From Escherichia sp. E1V33 (GTDB lineage: Bacteria; Pseudomonadota; Gammaproteobacteria; Enterobacterales; Enterobacteriaceae), in contig NZ_RHJI01000015.1 of assembly GCF_004211955.1 (NCBI RefSeq), positions 62,001 to 126,000 of the forward strand: a stretch of 64,000 bases of DNA. Direction: 5' to 3'. Positions 28,118-38,048 of the stretch are shown here, piece by piece (position 1 is the first letter of the stretch; each line of letters opens with the position of its first letter). Position numbers and translations under genes: made by a program. The notes beneath the pieces are model-generated. The model worked only from the letters and a program-made list of their open reading frames with translations. It searched no databases and was not told where the DNA came from.

Positions 28118-28888
28118 TCACATCCCCTCCTTGTTCATCTCCTGCGGCACTGCCGAACGAATCAAATGGTGGCCTTCCAGCTCGATATCGTGGAGATTCT
28201 TTTTCACGGTCCGCACATGATCGCGTGCTGCGCGCTGGGCGACGTGCGGCAGCCGCTGCAACACCGCGTTGTAGATCCGCGCATGCTGGCGATCGATCTG
28301 CTTTTTTTGCTGTGGTCGATGGTAGAGATTATTTACGCTGGCAAACACTGAATTAAACATCAGGTCGGTCAATGATTGCAGCGTAAACACCAGCACCTGA
28401 TTGTGAGAAGCCTGACAAATGGCGAGATGGAAAGCGTGATCCAACTGCGCATGTTCGATCAGCGAAATCTCTTTGTTGTTCTCACTGGCGGCGAGCATTT
28501 TTTCATAACAGCGGGTTATCAAAACAAAATCAGCCTGGGTTCCCAGCGTAGCAGCCAACCTTGCCGATTCCCCTTCCAGCAATGCGCGAACGTCGAGTAG
28601 ATCATACAGCGTTCGCGGCTGCGTGCTGAATAGATGAATTAGCGGGCTGGTGTCCTGGACCCGATTAAGCCGGGCGACACGAGAATCGCGCCCCTGCGCC
28701 GTTTCAATAATCCCGCGCCCGCGCAGCACGGTCAGCCCTTCACGCAGTGCGGAACGCGAGAAGCCGAGCTTTTCACACAGTCGACGCTCCGAAGGAAGCG
28801 GCTGTCCGACCTTCAGTACGCCGTCGATAATTAACCGTTCGATACTCTCTGCAACCACTTCGCAAATAGGGCGACGCTCATCTTTCAT
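28118..28888 (-). CDS. glcC: GlcC, GntR-family activator of the glc operon
   Basis: This 256-residue regulator has an N-terminal winged helix-turn-helix (SERRLCEKLGFSRSALREGL, about residues 33-52) and a C-terminal FCD effector domain (about 90-240) with metal/ligand histidines (DHAFH). GlcC is known to activate the divergent glcDEFGBA operon in response to glycolate. It is near-identical to K-12 GlcC. Confidence 0.95.
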   Translation of the reverse strand: MKDERRPICEVVAESIERLIIDGVLKVGQPLPSERRLCEKLGFSRSALREGLTVLRGRGIIETAQGRDSRVARLNRVQDTSPLIHLFSTQPRTLYDLLDVRALLEGESARLAATLGTQADFVLITRCYEKMLAASENNKEISLIEHAQLDHAFHLAICQASHNQVLVFTLQSLTDLMFNSVFASVNNLYHRPQQKKQIDRQHARIYNAVLQRLPHVAQRAARDHVRTVKKNLHDIELEGHHLIRSAVPQEMNKEGM

Positions 28889-29138
28889 TCCCGGACCTCG
28901 TGCACAGGTAGGACCAATTTTTCTGTTCTTAACTCGCGAAACACGTACATCACGTAAGTGATTATGTTACATCAATTTAACATTAAGTTAACCAAGGCAA
29001 GGTCACAGAGATGGAAAAAAAATGGTCTGACCGGTAGCTAAAGAGATAGACGAAAACGAAAACCCCGCTTAATAACTGTTCACAGAAGCAGCGCGCAAAA
29101 ATCAGCTGCCACACAACACAACAAAGCGAACTCTACTC
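28889..29138. promoter_or_regulatory. glcC-glcD divergent control region
   Basis: This 250-base intergenic region drives both glcC and the glcD operon. In K-12 the glcD promoter needs GlcC and IHF and is repressed by ArcA. A TTAACATTAAGTTAACC stretch (28978-28994) has imperfect dyad symmetry and could be part of a control site, but I cannot assign it to one regulator. Confidence 0.45.
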
Positions 29139-30638
29139 ATGAGCATCTTGTACGAAGAGCGTCTTGATGGCGCTTTACCCGATGTCGACCGTACATCGGT
29201 ACTGATGGCACTGCGTGAGCATGTCCCTGGACTGGAGATCCTGCATACCGATGAGGAGATCACTCCTTACGAGTGTGACGGATTGAGCGCGTATCGCACG
29301 CGTCCATTACTGGTTGTTCTGCCTAAGCAGATGGAACAGGTGACGGCGATTCTGGCTGTCTGCCACCGCCTGCGTGTGCCGGTGGTGACCCGTGGTGCAG
29401 GCACCGGGCTTTCTGGCGGCGCGCTGCCGCTGGAAAAAGGTGTGTTGTTGGTGATGGCGCGCTTTAAAGAGATCCTCGACATTAACCCCGTTGGTCGCCG
29501 CGCGCGCGCGCAGCCGGGCGTGCGTAACCTGGCGATCTCCCAGGCCGTTGCACCGCATAATCTCTACTACGCACCGGACCCTTCCTCACAAATCGCCTGT
29601 TCGATTGGCGGCAATGTGGCGGAAAATGCCGGCGGCGTCCACTGCCTGAAATATGGTCTGACCGTACATAACCTGCTGAAAATTGAAGTGCAAACGCTGG
29701 ACGGCGAGGCGCTGACGCTGGGATCGGATGCGCTGGATTCGCCTGGTTTTGACCTGCTGGCGCTGTTTACCGGATCGGAAGGTATGCTCGGCGTGACCAC
29801 CGAAGTAACGGTGAAGCTGTTGCCGAAGCCGCCCGTGGCGCGGGTTCTGTTAGCCAGCTTTGACTCGGTAGAAAAAGCTGGACTTGCGGTTGGTGACATC
29901 ATCGCCAATGGCATTATCCCCGGCGGGCTGGAGATGATGGATAACCTGTCGATCCGCGCGGCGGAAGATTTTATTCATGCCGGTTATCCCGTCGATGCCG
30001 AAGCGATTTTGTTGTGCGAGCTGGACGGCGTGGAGTCTGACGTACAGGAAGACTGCGAGCGGGTTAACGATATCTTACTGAAAGCGGGCGCGACTGACGT
30101 CCGTCTGGCACAGGACGAAGCAGAGCGCGTGCGTTTCTGGGCCGGTCGCAAAAATGCGTTTCCGGCAGTGGGGCGCATTTCCCCGGATTACTACTGCATG
30201 GATGGCACCATCCCGCGCCGCGCGCTGCCTGGCGTACTGGAAGGCATTGCCCGTTTATCGCAGCAATATGATTTACGCGTTGCCAACGTCTTTCATGCCG
30301 GAGACGGCAACATGCACCCGTTAATCCTTTTCGATGCCAACGAACCCGGTGAATTTGCTCGCGCGGAAGAGCTGGGCGGGAAGATCCTCGAACTCTGCGT
30401 TGAAGTTGGCGGCAGCATCAGTGGGGAACATGGCATCGGGCGAGAAAAAATCAATCAAATGTGCGCCCAGTTCAACAGCGATGAAATCACGACCTTCCAT
30501 GCGGTCAAGGCGGCGTTTGACCCCGATGGTTTGCTGAACCCAGGAAAAAACATTCCCTCGCTACACCGCTGTGCTGAATTTGGTGCCATGCACGTGCATC
30601 ACGGTCATTTACCTTTTCCTGAACTGGAGCGTTTCTGA
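29139..30638 (+). CDS. glcD: Glycolate oxidase FAD subunit GlcD
   Basis: This 499-residue FAD-linked oxidase oxidises glycolate to glyoxylate as part of GlcDEF. The VAO-type FAD domain (about residues 55-230, with VTRGAGTGLSGGALP and SIGGNVAENAGG) is followed by a C-terminal FAD-oxidase domain with HAGDGNMHP and GEHGIGREK. The start is the ATG at 29139. Its TGA overlaps the glcE ATG by one base. Confidence 0.96.
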   Translation: MSILYEERLDGALPDVDRTSVLMALREHVPGLEILHTDEEITPYECDGLSAYRTRPLLVVLPKQMEQVTAILAVCHRLRVPVVTRGAGTGLSGGALPLEKGVLLVMARFKEILDINPVGRRARAQPGVRNLAISQAVAPHNLYYAPDPSSQIACSIGGNVAENAGGVHCLKYGLTVHNLLKIEVQTLDGEALTLGSDALDSPGFDLLALFTGSEGMLGVTTEVTVKLLPKPPVARVLLASFDSVEKAGLAVGDIIANGIIPGGLEMMDNLSIRAAEDFIHAGYPVDAEAILLCELDGVESDVQEDCERVNDILLKAGATDVRLAQDEAERVRFWAGRKNAFPAVGRISPDYYCMDGTIPRRALPGVLEGIARLSQQYDLRVANVFHAGDGNMHPLILFDANEPGEFARAEELGGKILELCVEVGGSISGEHGIGREKINQMCAQFNSDEITTFHAVKAAFDPDGLLNPGKNIPSLHRCAEFGAMHVHHGHLPFPELERF

Positions 30639-31690
30639 TGCTACGCGAGTGTGATTACAGCCAGGCGCTGCTGGAGCAGGTGAATCAGGCAATTAGCAAT
30701 AAAACGCCGCTGGTGATTCAGGGCAGCAATAGCAAAGCCTTTTTAGGTCGCCCTGTCACCGGGCAAACGCTGGATGTGCGTTGTCATCGCGGCATTGTTA
30801 ATTACGACCCGACCGAGCTGGTGATAACCGCTCGTGCCGGAACGCCGCTGGTGGCGATTGAAGCGGCGCTGGAGAGCGCGGGGCAAATGCTCCCCTGCGA
30901 GCCGCCACATTATGGTGAAGAAGCCACCTGGGGCGGGATGGTCGCCTGCGGGCTGGCGGGGCCGCGTCGCCCGTGGAGTGGTTCGGTACGCGATTTTGTC
31001 CTCGGTACGCGCATCATTACCGGTACTGGTAAACATCTGCGTTTTGGTGGCGAAGTGATGAAAAACGTTGCCGGATACGATCTCTCACGGTTAATGGCCG
31101 GAAGCTACGGCTGTCTTGGTGTGCTCACTGAAATCTCAATGAAAGTGTTACCGCGACCGCGCGCCTCCCTGAGCCTGCGTCGGGAAATCAGCCTGCAAGA
31201 AGCCATGAGTGAAATCGCCGAGTGGCAACTCCAGCCATTACCCATTAGTGGCTTATGTTACTTCGACAATGCGTTGTGGATCCGCCTTGAGGGCGGCGAA
31301 GGATCGGTAAAAGCAGCGCGTGAACTGCTGGGTGGCGAAGAGGTGGCGGGTCAGTTCTGGCAGCAATTGCGTGAACAACAACTGCCGTTCTTCTCGTTAC
31401 CAGGTACCTTATGGCGCATTTCATTACCCAGCGATGCGCCGATGATGGATTTACCCGGAGAGCAACTGATCGACTGGGGCGGGGCGTTACGCTGGCTGAA
31501 ATCGACAGCCGATGACAATCAAATCCATCGTATCGCCCGCAACGCTGGCGGTCATGCGACCCGCTTTAGTGCCGGAGATGGTGGCTTTGCCCCGCTACCG
31601 GCTCCTTTATTCCGCTATCACCAGCAGCTTAAACAGCAGCTCGACCCTTGCGGCGTGTTTAACCCCGGTCGCATGTACGCGGAACTTTAA
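30638..31690 (+). CDS. glcE: Glycolate oxidase FAD-binding subunit GlcE
   Basis: This 350-residue second FAD-binding subunit of glycolate oxidase has the N-terminal VAO-like FAD fold (TWGGMVACGLAGPRRPW, NVAGYDLSRLMAGSYG) and a C-terminal NPGRMYAEL. It is coupled to glcD by the TGATG junction and precedes glcF by 10 bases. Confidence 0.95.
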   Translation: MLRECDYSQALLEQVNQAISNKTPLVIQGSNSKAFLGRPVTGQTLDVRCHRGIVNYDPTELVITARAGTPLVAIEAALESAGQMLPCEPPHYGEEATWGGMVACGLAGPRRPWSGSVRDFVLGTRIITGTGKHLRFGGEVMKNVAGYDLSRLMAGSYGCLGVLTEISMKVLPRPRASLSLRREISLQEAMSEIAEWQLQPLPISGLCYFDNALWIRLEGGEGSVKAARELLGGEEVAGQFWQQLREQQLPFFSLPGTLWRISLPSDAPMMDLPGEQLIDWGGALRWLKSTADDNQIHRIARNAGGHATRFSAGDGGFAPLPAPLFRYHQQLKQQLDPCGVFNPGRMYAEL

Positions 31691-31700
31691 GGAGCAGGCA

Positions 31701-32924
31701 ATGCAAACCCGATTAACCGAAGAGATGCGTCAGAACGCGCGGGCGCTGGAGGCCGACAGCATCCTGCGCGCCTGTGTTCATTGCGGATTTTGTACCGCAA
31801 CCTGCCCAACCTATCAACTTCTGGGCGATGAACTGGACGGGCCGCGCGGGCGCATCTATCTGATTAAACAGGTGCTGGAAGGCAACGAAGTCACGCTTAA
31901 AACACAGGAGCATCTCGATCGCTGTCTCACTTGCCGCAATTGTGAAACCACCTGTCCTTCTGGTGTGCGCTATCACAATTTGCTGGATATCGGGCGTGAT
32001 ATTGTCGAGCAGAAAGTGAAACGCCCACTGCCGGAGCGAATGCTGCGCGAAGGGTTGCGCCAGGTAGTGCCGCGTCCGGCGGTCTTTCGTGCGCTGACGC
32101 AGGTAGGGCTGGTGCTGCGACCGTTTCTGCCGGAACAGGTCAGAGCAAAACTGCCCGCCGAAGCGGTGAAAGCCAAACCGCGTCCGCCGCTGCGCCATAA
32201 GCGTCGGGTTTTAATGCTGGAAGGCTGCGCCCAGCCTACGCTTTCGCCCAACACCAACGCGGCAACTGCGCGAGTGCTGGATCGTCTGGGGATCAGCGTC
32301 ATGCCAGCTAACGAAGCAGGCTGTTGTGGCGCGGTGGACTATCATCTTAATGCGCAGGAGAAAGGGCTGGCACGGGCGCGCAATAATATTGATGCCTGGT
32401 GGCCCGCGATTGAAGCAGGGGCCGAAGCAATTTTGCAAACCGCCAGCGGCTGCGGTGCGTTTGTCAAAGAGTACGGGCAGATGCTGAAAAACGATGCGCT
32501 GTATGCCGATAAAGCGCGTCAGGTCAGTGAGCTGGCGGTCGATTTAGTCGAACTTCTGCGCGAGGAGCCGCTGGAAAAACTGGCAATTCGCGGCGATAAA
32601 AAGCTGGCCTTCCACTGCCCATGTACCCTACAACATGCGCAAAAGCTCAATGGCGAAGTGGAAAAAGTGCTACTGCGCCTGGGATTTACCTTAACCGACG
32701 TTCCCGACAGCCATCTGTGCTGCGGGTCGGCGGGAACATATGCGTTAACGCATCCCGATCTGGCGCGCCAGCTGCGGGATAACAAAATGAATGCGCTGGA
32801 AAGCGGCAAACCGGAAATGATCGTCACCGCCAACATTGGTTGCCAGACGCATCTGGCGAGCGCCGGTCGTACCTCTGTGCGTCACTGGATTGAAATTGTA
32901 GAACAAGCCCTTGAAAAGGAATAA
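31701..32924 (+). CDS. glcF: Glycolate oxidase iron-sulfur subunit GlcF
   Basis: This 407-residue Fe-S subunit has two 4Fe-4S motifs (CVHCGFCTATCP at residues 25-36 and CLTCRNCETTCP near 75-86) and two CCG domains with paired cysteines (AGCCGAVDYH, LCCGSAGTY). It passes electrons to the respiratory chain. The ATG at 31701 is chosen because GGAG lies at 31691-31694; a longer in-frame reading would run back into glcE. Confidence 0.96.
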   Translation: MQTRLTEEMRQNARALEADSILRACVHCGFCTATCPTYQLLGDELDGPRGRIYLIKQVLEGNEVTLKTQEHLDRCLTCRNCETTCPSGVRYHNLLDIGRDIVEQKVKRPLPERMLREGLRQVVPRPAVFRALTQVGLVLRPFLPEQVRAKLPAEAVKAKPRPPLRHKRRVLMLEGCAQPTLSPNTNAATARVLDRLGISVMPANEAGCCGAVDYHLNAQEKGLARARNNIDAWWPAIEAGAEAILQTASGCGAFVKEYGQMLKNDALYADKARQVSELAVDLVELLREEPLEKLAIRGDKKLAFHCPCTLQHAQKLNGEVEKVLLRLGFTLTDVPDSHLCCGSAGTYALTHPDLARQLRDNKMNALESGKPEMIVTANIGCQTHLASAGRTSVRHWIEIVEQALEKE

Positions 32925-32928
32925 CAAA

Positions 32929-33333
32929 ATGAAAACTAAAGTCATTCTTAGCCAGCAAATGGCGAGTGCAATTATTGCCGCAGGTCAGGAAGAGGCGCAG
33001 AAAAATAACTGGTCCGTTTCCATTGCTGTTGCTGATGACGGCGGTCATCTGCTGGCATTAAGTCGCATGGACGATTGCGCGCCGATTGCGGCTTACATCT
33101 CCCAGGAGAAAGCGCGTACTGCCGCGCTGGGCCGTCGAGAAACCAAGGGCTATGAAGAGATGGTCAATAATGGGCGCACGGCGTTTGTGACTGCGCCGTT
33201 ACTGACGTCGCTGGAAGGCGGCGTACCGGTTGTTGTTGATGGGCAAATTATTGGTGCCGTGGGCGTTTCTGGTTTAACCGGAGCACAGGATGCGCAGGTC
33301 GCGAAAGCGGCAGCAGCGGTGTTGGCGAAATAA
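32929..33333 (+). CDS. glcG: GlcG, heme-degrading-domain (DUF336) protein
   Basis: This 134-residue protein of the GlcG/HbpS family has an unknown role in glycolate metabolism. The ATG at 32929 follows AAAAGGA (32914-32920) and gives the standard length. The sequence shows the family core (VAVADDGGHLLALSRMDD, EGGVPVVVDGQIIGAVGVSG). It lies between glcF and glcB in the operon. Confidence 0.94.
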   Translation: MKTKVILSQQMASAIIAAGQEEAQKNNWSVSIAVADDGGHLLALSRMDDCAPIAAYISQEKARTAALGRRETKGYEEMVNNGRTAFVTAPLLTSLEGGVPVVVDGQIIGAVGVSGLTGAQDAQVAKAAAAVLAK

Positions 33334-33354
33334 GCGAAAACGAGGAGAGAAACA

Positions 33355-35526
33355 ATGAGTCAAACCATAACCCAGGGCCGTTTACGCATTGACGCCAATT
33401 TTAAACGTTTTGTGGATGAAGAAGTTTTACCGGGCGTAGAACTGGATGCTGCCGCGTTCTGGCGCAATTTTGATGAGATCGTTCACGATCTGGCACCAGA
33501 AAATCGTCAGTTGCTGGCAGAACGCGATCGCATTCAGGCGGCGCTTGATGAGTGGCATCGCAGCAATCCGGGGCCGGTAAAAGATAAAGCGGCCTATAAA
33601 TCTTTCCTGCGTGAACTGGGCTACCTGGTGCCGCAACCGGAGCGCGTGACGGTGGAAACCACGGGCATTGACAGCGAAATCACCAGTCAGGCGGGGCCAC
33701 AGCTGGTGGTTCCGGCAATGAACGCCCGCTACGCGCTGAACGCGGCGAACGCTCGCTGGGGCTCACTGTACGATGCGTTATACGGCAGCGACATCATCCC
33801 GCAGGAAGGGGCGATGGTCAGCGGCTACGATCCGCAACGCGGTGAGCAGGTTATCGCCTGGGTTCGGCGTTTCCTCGATGAATCTCTACCGCTGGAAAAC
33901 GGCAGCTATCAGGATGTGGTAGCGTTTAAGGTGGTCGATAAACAATTACGCATCCAGTTGAAAAATGGTAAAGAAACCACGTTACGTACCCCGGCGCAGT
34001 TTGTCGGTTACCGTGGCGATGCCGCTGCGCCGACCTGCATTTTGCTGAAAAATAACGGCCTGCATATTGAGCTGCAAATCGATGCCAACGGGCGGATTGG
34101 CAAAGACGATCCGGCGCACATCAACGATGTTATCGTCGAAGCGGCCATCAGTACCATTCTCGACTGCGAAGATTCGGTCGCGGCGGTTGATGCGGAAGAT
34201 AAAATCCTGCTGTACCGCAACCTGCTGGGCCTGATGCAGGGGACTCTGCAAGAGAAAATGGAGAAAAACGGTCGGCAAATCGTACGTAAACTGAATGACG
34301 ATCGTCATTACACCGCCGCCGATGGCTCTGAAATTTCTCTGCACGGACGCTCGTTGCTGTTTATCCGCAACGTGGGTCATTTGATGACCATTCCTGTGAT
34401 TTGGGACAGTGAAGGCAATGAAATCCCGGAAGGCATTCTTGATGGCGTCATGACTGGCGCGATTGCCCTCTATGATTTAAAAGTGCAGAAAAACTCGCGC
34501 ACTGGCAGTGTCTATATTGTGAAACCGAAAATGCACGGTCCGCAGGAAGTGGCGTTCGCCAACAAACTGTTTACCCGCGTTGAGACAATGCTCGGCATGG
34601 CTCCGAATACCCTGAAAATGGGTATTATGGATGAAGAACGTCGGACCTCGCTGAACTTGCGTAGCTGTATCGCTCAGGCGCGCAACCGCGTGGCGTTCAT
34701 CAATACTGGTTTCCTCGACCGTACCGGCGATGAAATGCATTCGGTGATGGAAGCGGGCCCGATGCTGCGTAAAAATCAGATGAAATCGACGCCTTGGATC
34801 AAAGCCTACGAGCGTAATAACGTGCTTTCCGGTCTGTTCTGTGGGCTGCGCGGTAAAGCGCAAATTGGTAAAGGCATGTGGGCAATGCCGGACCTGATGG
34901 CAGACATGTACAGCCAGAAGGGCGACCAACTGCGTGCCGGGGCAAACACGGCCTGGGTTCCGTCACCAACCGCCGCTACGCTGCACGCGCTGCACTACCA
35001 TCAAACCAACGTACAGAGCGTACAAGCTAACATTGCTCAGACCGAGTTCAATGCTGAATTTGAACCGTTGCTGGACGATCTGCTGACCATTCCGGTTGCT
35101 GAAAACGCTAACTGGTCGGCGCAAGAGATCCAACAAGAGCTGGATAACAACGTGCAGGGGATTCTGGGTTACGTGGTGCGTTGGGTAGAGCAGGGGATTG
35201 GTTGTTCAAAAGTGCCGGACATTCACAACGTGGCGCTGATGGAAGACCGCGCAACGCTGCGCATCTCCAGCCAGCATATCGCCAACTGGTTACGTCACGG
35301 TATTCTGACCAAAGAACAGGTTCAGGCGTCGCTGGAGAATATGGCGAAAGTGGTTGATCAGCAAAACGCTGGCGATCCGGCTTATCGTCCAATGGTGGGG
35401 AATTTCGCTGACTCGTGTGCCTTTAAAGCTGCCAGCGATTTGATCTTCCTCGGTGTGAAACAGCCAAACGGTTATACCGAACCGTTATTACACGCCTGGC
35501 GTTTACGCGAAAAAGAAAGTCATTAA
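33355..35526 (+). CDS. glcB: Malate synthase G
   Basis: This 723-residue enzyme condenses glyoxylate with acetyl-CoA to give malate, so glycolate carbon can enter the TCA cycle. It has the full monomeric MSG length, and a TIM-barrel core with [12 protein letters not shown] and [22 protein letters not shown] precedes the ATG. A strong terminator follows, after which glcA has its own long leader. Confidence 0.97.
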   Translation: MSQTITQGRLRIDANFKRFVDEEVLPGVELDAAAFWRNFDEIVHDLAPENRQLLAERDRIQAALDEWHRSNPGPVKDKAAYKSFLRELGYLVPQPERVTVETTGIDSEITSQAGPQLVVPAMNARYALNAANARWGSLYDALYGSDIIPQEGAMVSGYDPQRGEQVIAWVRRFLDESLPLENGSYQDVVAFKVVDKQLRIQLKNGKETTLRTPAQFVGYRGDAAAPTCILLKNNGLHIELQIDANGRIGKDDPAHINDVIVEAAISTILDCEDSVAAVDAEDKILLYRNLLGLMQGTLQEKMEKNGRQIVRKLNDDRHYTAADGSEISLHGRSLLFIRNVGHLMTIPVIWDSEGNEIPEGILDGVMTGAIALYDLKVQKNSRTGSVYIVKPKMHGPQEVAFANKLFTRVETMLGMAPNTLKMGIMDEERRTSLNLRSCIAQARNRVAFINTGFLDRTGDEMHSVMEAGPMLRKNQMKSTPWIKAYERNNVLSGLFCGLRGKAQIGKGMWAMPDLMADMYSQKGDQLRAGANTAWVPSPTAATLHALHYHQTNVQSVQANIAQTEFNAEFEPLLDDLLTIPVAENANWSAQEIQQELDNNVQGILGYVVRWVEQGIGCSKVPDIHNVALMEDRATLRISSQHIANWLRHGILTKEQVQASLENMAKVVDQQNAGDPAYRPMVGNFADSCAFKAASDLIFLGVKQPNGYTEPLLHAWRLREKESH

Positions 35527-35539
35527 TAGCGTCAAAAAA

Positions 35540-35576
35540 AGCCCCGGCAAGATTTATTGTCGGGGCTATTATAGTA
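35540..35576 (+). terminator. Intrinsic terminator after glcB
   Basis: A 10-bp stem (GCCCCGGCAA / TTGTCGGGGC, with one G-T pair) and 6-base loop is followed by TATTATAGT. An A-run precedes it, so it may also work from the other strand. It partly insulates glcA. The rest of the gap to glcA (35577-35881) is AT-rich with no gene that I can support. Confidence 0.7.
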
Positions 35577-35881
35577 ACTGCGGTAGTACATTTATCCCGG
35601 AAATAACCGGAGCGATTATCAGGGTTTAACAAAATTAAATACCCGTAGCGCATTACTAGCGGGCCTAAAACAACAATATGGACATCTTAACGATACTCTG
35701 CGCCTGCGTGTGCGGAACAGAAACCCTTACCCGATATACTTGTTATGCCAGAGGTAGCAATTGCGTTAGCAGCGTACTGTTGCTGTAAAGTATAACGCCT
35801 ATATTTTACAGTTCAGTCCTCTTTTGCTTATTACAACCTTAATCATATCAAGCATATAAAGATAATAAGAGACTGAACAAT

Positions 35882-37564
35882 ATGGTTACCTGGACCCAAA
35901 TGTATATGCCGATGGGAGGACTGGGGCTATCCGCTCTGGTTGCCCTGATCCCAATAATATTCTTCTTCGTTGCACTCGCGGTATTACGTCTGAAAGGACA
36001 TGTCGCCGGAGCAATAACCCTTATATTATCTATCCTGATTGCGATATTCGCCTTTAAAATGCCGATTGATATGGCATTTGCTGCTGCGGGCTATGGCTTT
36101 ATTTATGGTTTATGGCCTATTGCCTGGATTATTGTTGCAGCGGTATTCCTCTATAAATTAACCGTTGCCAGCGGTCAGTTTGATATTATCCGCAGCTCGG
36201 TCATCTCCATCACTGACGATCAGCGTTTGCAGGTGTTGCTGATTGGTTTCTCCTTTGGCGCGCTGTTAGAAGGTGCTGCGGGCTTTGGTGCGCCGGTGGC
36301 GATTACCGGCGCTCTGCTGGTGGGGCTGGGCTTCAAACCGTTATACGCGGCGGGGCTGTGTCTGATAGCCAACACTGCGCCGGTGGCGTTTGGTGCGTTG
36401 GGCGTGCCGATTCTGGTCGCCGGTCAGGTAACGGGAATCGATCCGTTCCACATTGGCGCAATGGCGGGACGTCAGTTACCGTTCCTGTCGGTTCTTGTGC
36501 CGTTCTGGCTGGTGGCAATGATGGACGGCTGGAAAGGGGTGAAAGAGACGTGGCCAGCGGCGCTGGTGGCAGGGGGAAGCTTCGCTGTCACTCAGTTCTT
36601 TACCTCTAACTACATTGGTCCGGAACTGCCGGATATTACTTCGGCGCTGGTGAGTATCGTCTCACTCTCTTTATTCCTCAAAGTGTGGCGGCCAAAAAAT
36701 ACTGAAACGGCAATCAGCATGGGGCAATCCGCAGGGGCGATGGTGGTGAATAAACCATCTTCTGGTGGGCCCGTGCCTTCAGAATATAGTCTGGGGCAAA
36801 TCATTCGCGCGTGGTCACCGTTTTTAATCTTAACGGTGTTGGTCACCATCTGGACCATGAAACCGTTTAAAGCGTTATTTGCTCCGGGCGGTGCGTTTTA
36901 TTCGCTGGTGATTAATTTCCAGATCCCTCATTTGCATCAACAAGTCTTGAAAGCGGCCCCCATTGTCGCCCAGCCGACACCAATGGATGCGGTGTTTAAA
37001 TTCGACCCCCTCTCCGCTGGCGGCACCGCTATTTTCATTGCAGCGATTATCTCTATCTTCATCCTCGGCGTGGGGATCAAGAAAGGTATTGGCGTCTTTG
37101 CCGAAACGCTAATTAGCCTGAAGTGGCCGATACTGTCGATTGGCATGGTGCTGGCGTTCGCCTTCGTCACCAACTATTCTGGCATGTCCACCACGCTGGC
37201 GCTGGTACTGGCAGGTACAGGCGTGATGTTCCCGTTCTTCTCACCGTTCCTCGGCTGGCTGGGGGTATTCCTTACCGGCTCGGACACCTCCTCTAACGCC
37301 CTGTTTGGTTCACTGCAATCGACCACGGCGCAGCAAATCAACGTCTCTGACACTCTGCTGGTGGCAGCAAATACCAGCGGCGGCGTAACTGGCAAGATGA
37401 TCTCCCCGCAATCTATCGCCGTGGCCTGCGCCGCGACGGGCATGGTGGGCCGAGAATCTGAACTGTTCCGCTACACCGTGAAGCACAGTCTGATTTTTGC
37501 CAGCGTTATCGGCATTATCACGCTGTTGCAGGCGTATGTGTTTACCGGGATGTTAGTCTCGTAA
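35882..37564 (+). CDS. glcA: Glycolate/lactate permease GlcA
   Basis: This 560-residue permease of the LctP family takes up glycolate, and also L- and D-lactate, with protons. About 12 to 14 hydrophobic segments are present and the family motif [20 protein letters not shown] is clear near residues 137-156. It follows glcB by 355 bases that include a terminator. Confidence 0.95.
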   Translation: MVTWTQMYMPMGGLGLSALVALIPIIFFFVALAVLRLKGHVAGAITLILSILIAIFAFKMPIDMAFAAAGYGFIYGLWPIAWIIVAAVFLYKLTVASGQFDIIRSSVISITDDQRLQVLLIGFSFGALLEGAAGFGAPVAITGALLVGLGFKPLYAAGLCLIANTAPVAFGALGVPILVAGQVTGIDPFHIGAMAGRQLPFLSVLVPFWLVAMMDGWKGVKETWPAALVAGGSFAVTQFFTSNYIGPELPDITSALVSIVSLSLFLKVWRPKNTETAISMGQSAGAMVVNKPSSGGPVPSEYSLGQIIRAWSPFLILTVLVTIWTMKPFKALFAPGGAFYSLVINFQIPHLHQQVLKAAPIVAQPTPMDAVFKFDPLSAGGTAIFIAAIISIFILGVGIKKGIGVFAETLISLKWPILSIGMVLAFAFVTNYSGMSTTLALVLAGTGVMFPFFSPFLGWLGVFLTGSDTSSNALFGSLQSTTAQQINVSDTLLVAANTSGGVTGKMISPQSIAVACAATGMVGRESELFRYTVKHSLIFASVIGIITLLQAYVFTGMLVS

Positions 37565-37571
37565 ATCAATA

Positions 37572-37607
37572 AAGCCGGATGATCGTTAATATCATCCGGC
37601 TTCATTT
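37572..37607 (+). terminator. Intrinsic terminator after glcA
   Basis: A 12-bp perfect stem (AAGCCGGATGAT / ATCATCCGGCTT) with a 7-base loop starts seven bases after the glcA stop and is followed by CATTT. It closes the glc operon. Confidence 0.75.
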
Positions 37608-38048
37608 ACATTATTCTGTCTTATTAATTGAAAATCATTTCTCGCTTTATTATCCATGCAGCAATAATGTTTTGCGTTCAGATAACCTGCTAAATAATTA
37701 AGAGCGTGAGAACATCTATTTTTTTATCACGCAAAACAAGTCTGTATTAATTATGTTCGCTTGATGAGCAAACACCGTTCTATCTGTTGCTTTTGCAATC
37801 TTAATCGTTAAAACTACCAACGAATTTATATAGTTACGTTGTGAAATGTTGTTAATTTTTTGTTTATTGAAATTTCGTAAAAATAGCCAGATAGACATCG
37901 TATAGGGGTTATTCTTATAAATTTCACCTGTTTTCTATCAATGATGTCGTTTTCTTAAGAATGGAGGAAATTATTAAAGAAGATAAAGCATAAAACTATT
38001 TCTCCCAGTTACGAATTTTTTAACATTGTTTTGTCACTTGCGTTATTA
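37608..38048. promoter_or_regulatory. AT-rich leader of sslE
   Basis: This 441-base stretch between the glc terminator and sslE is strongly AT-rich, with no credible gene. The sslE-T2SS promoter must lie here. A good ribosome-site-like run (GGAGGAAA, 37961-37968) occurs about 80 bases before the sslE start with no start codon in useful reach, which may mark a lost leader peptide. Confidence 0.4.
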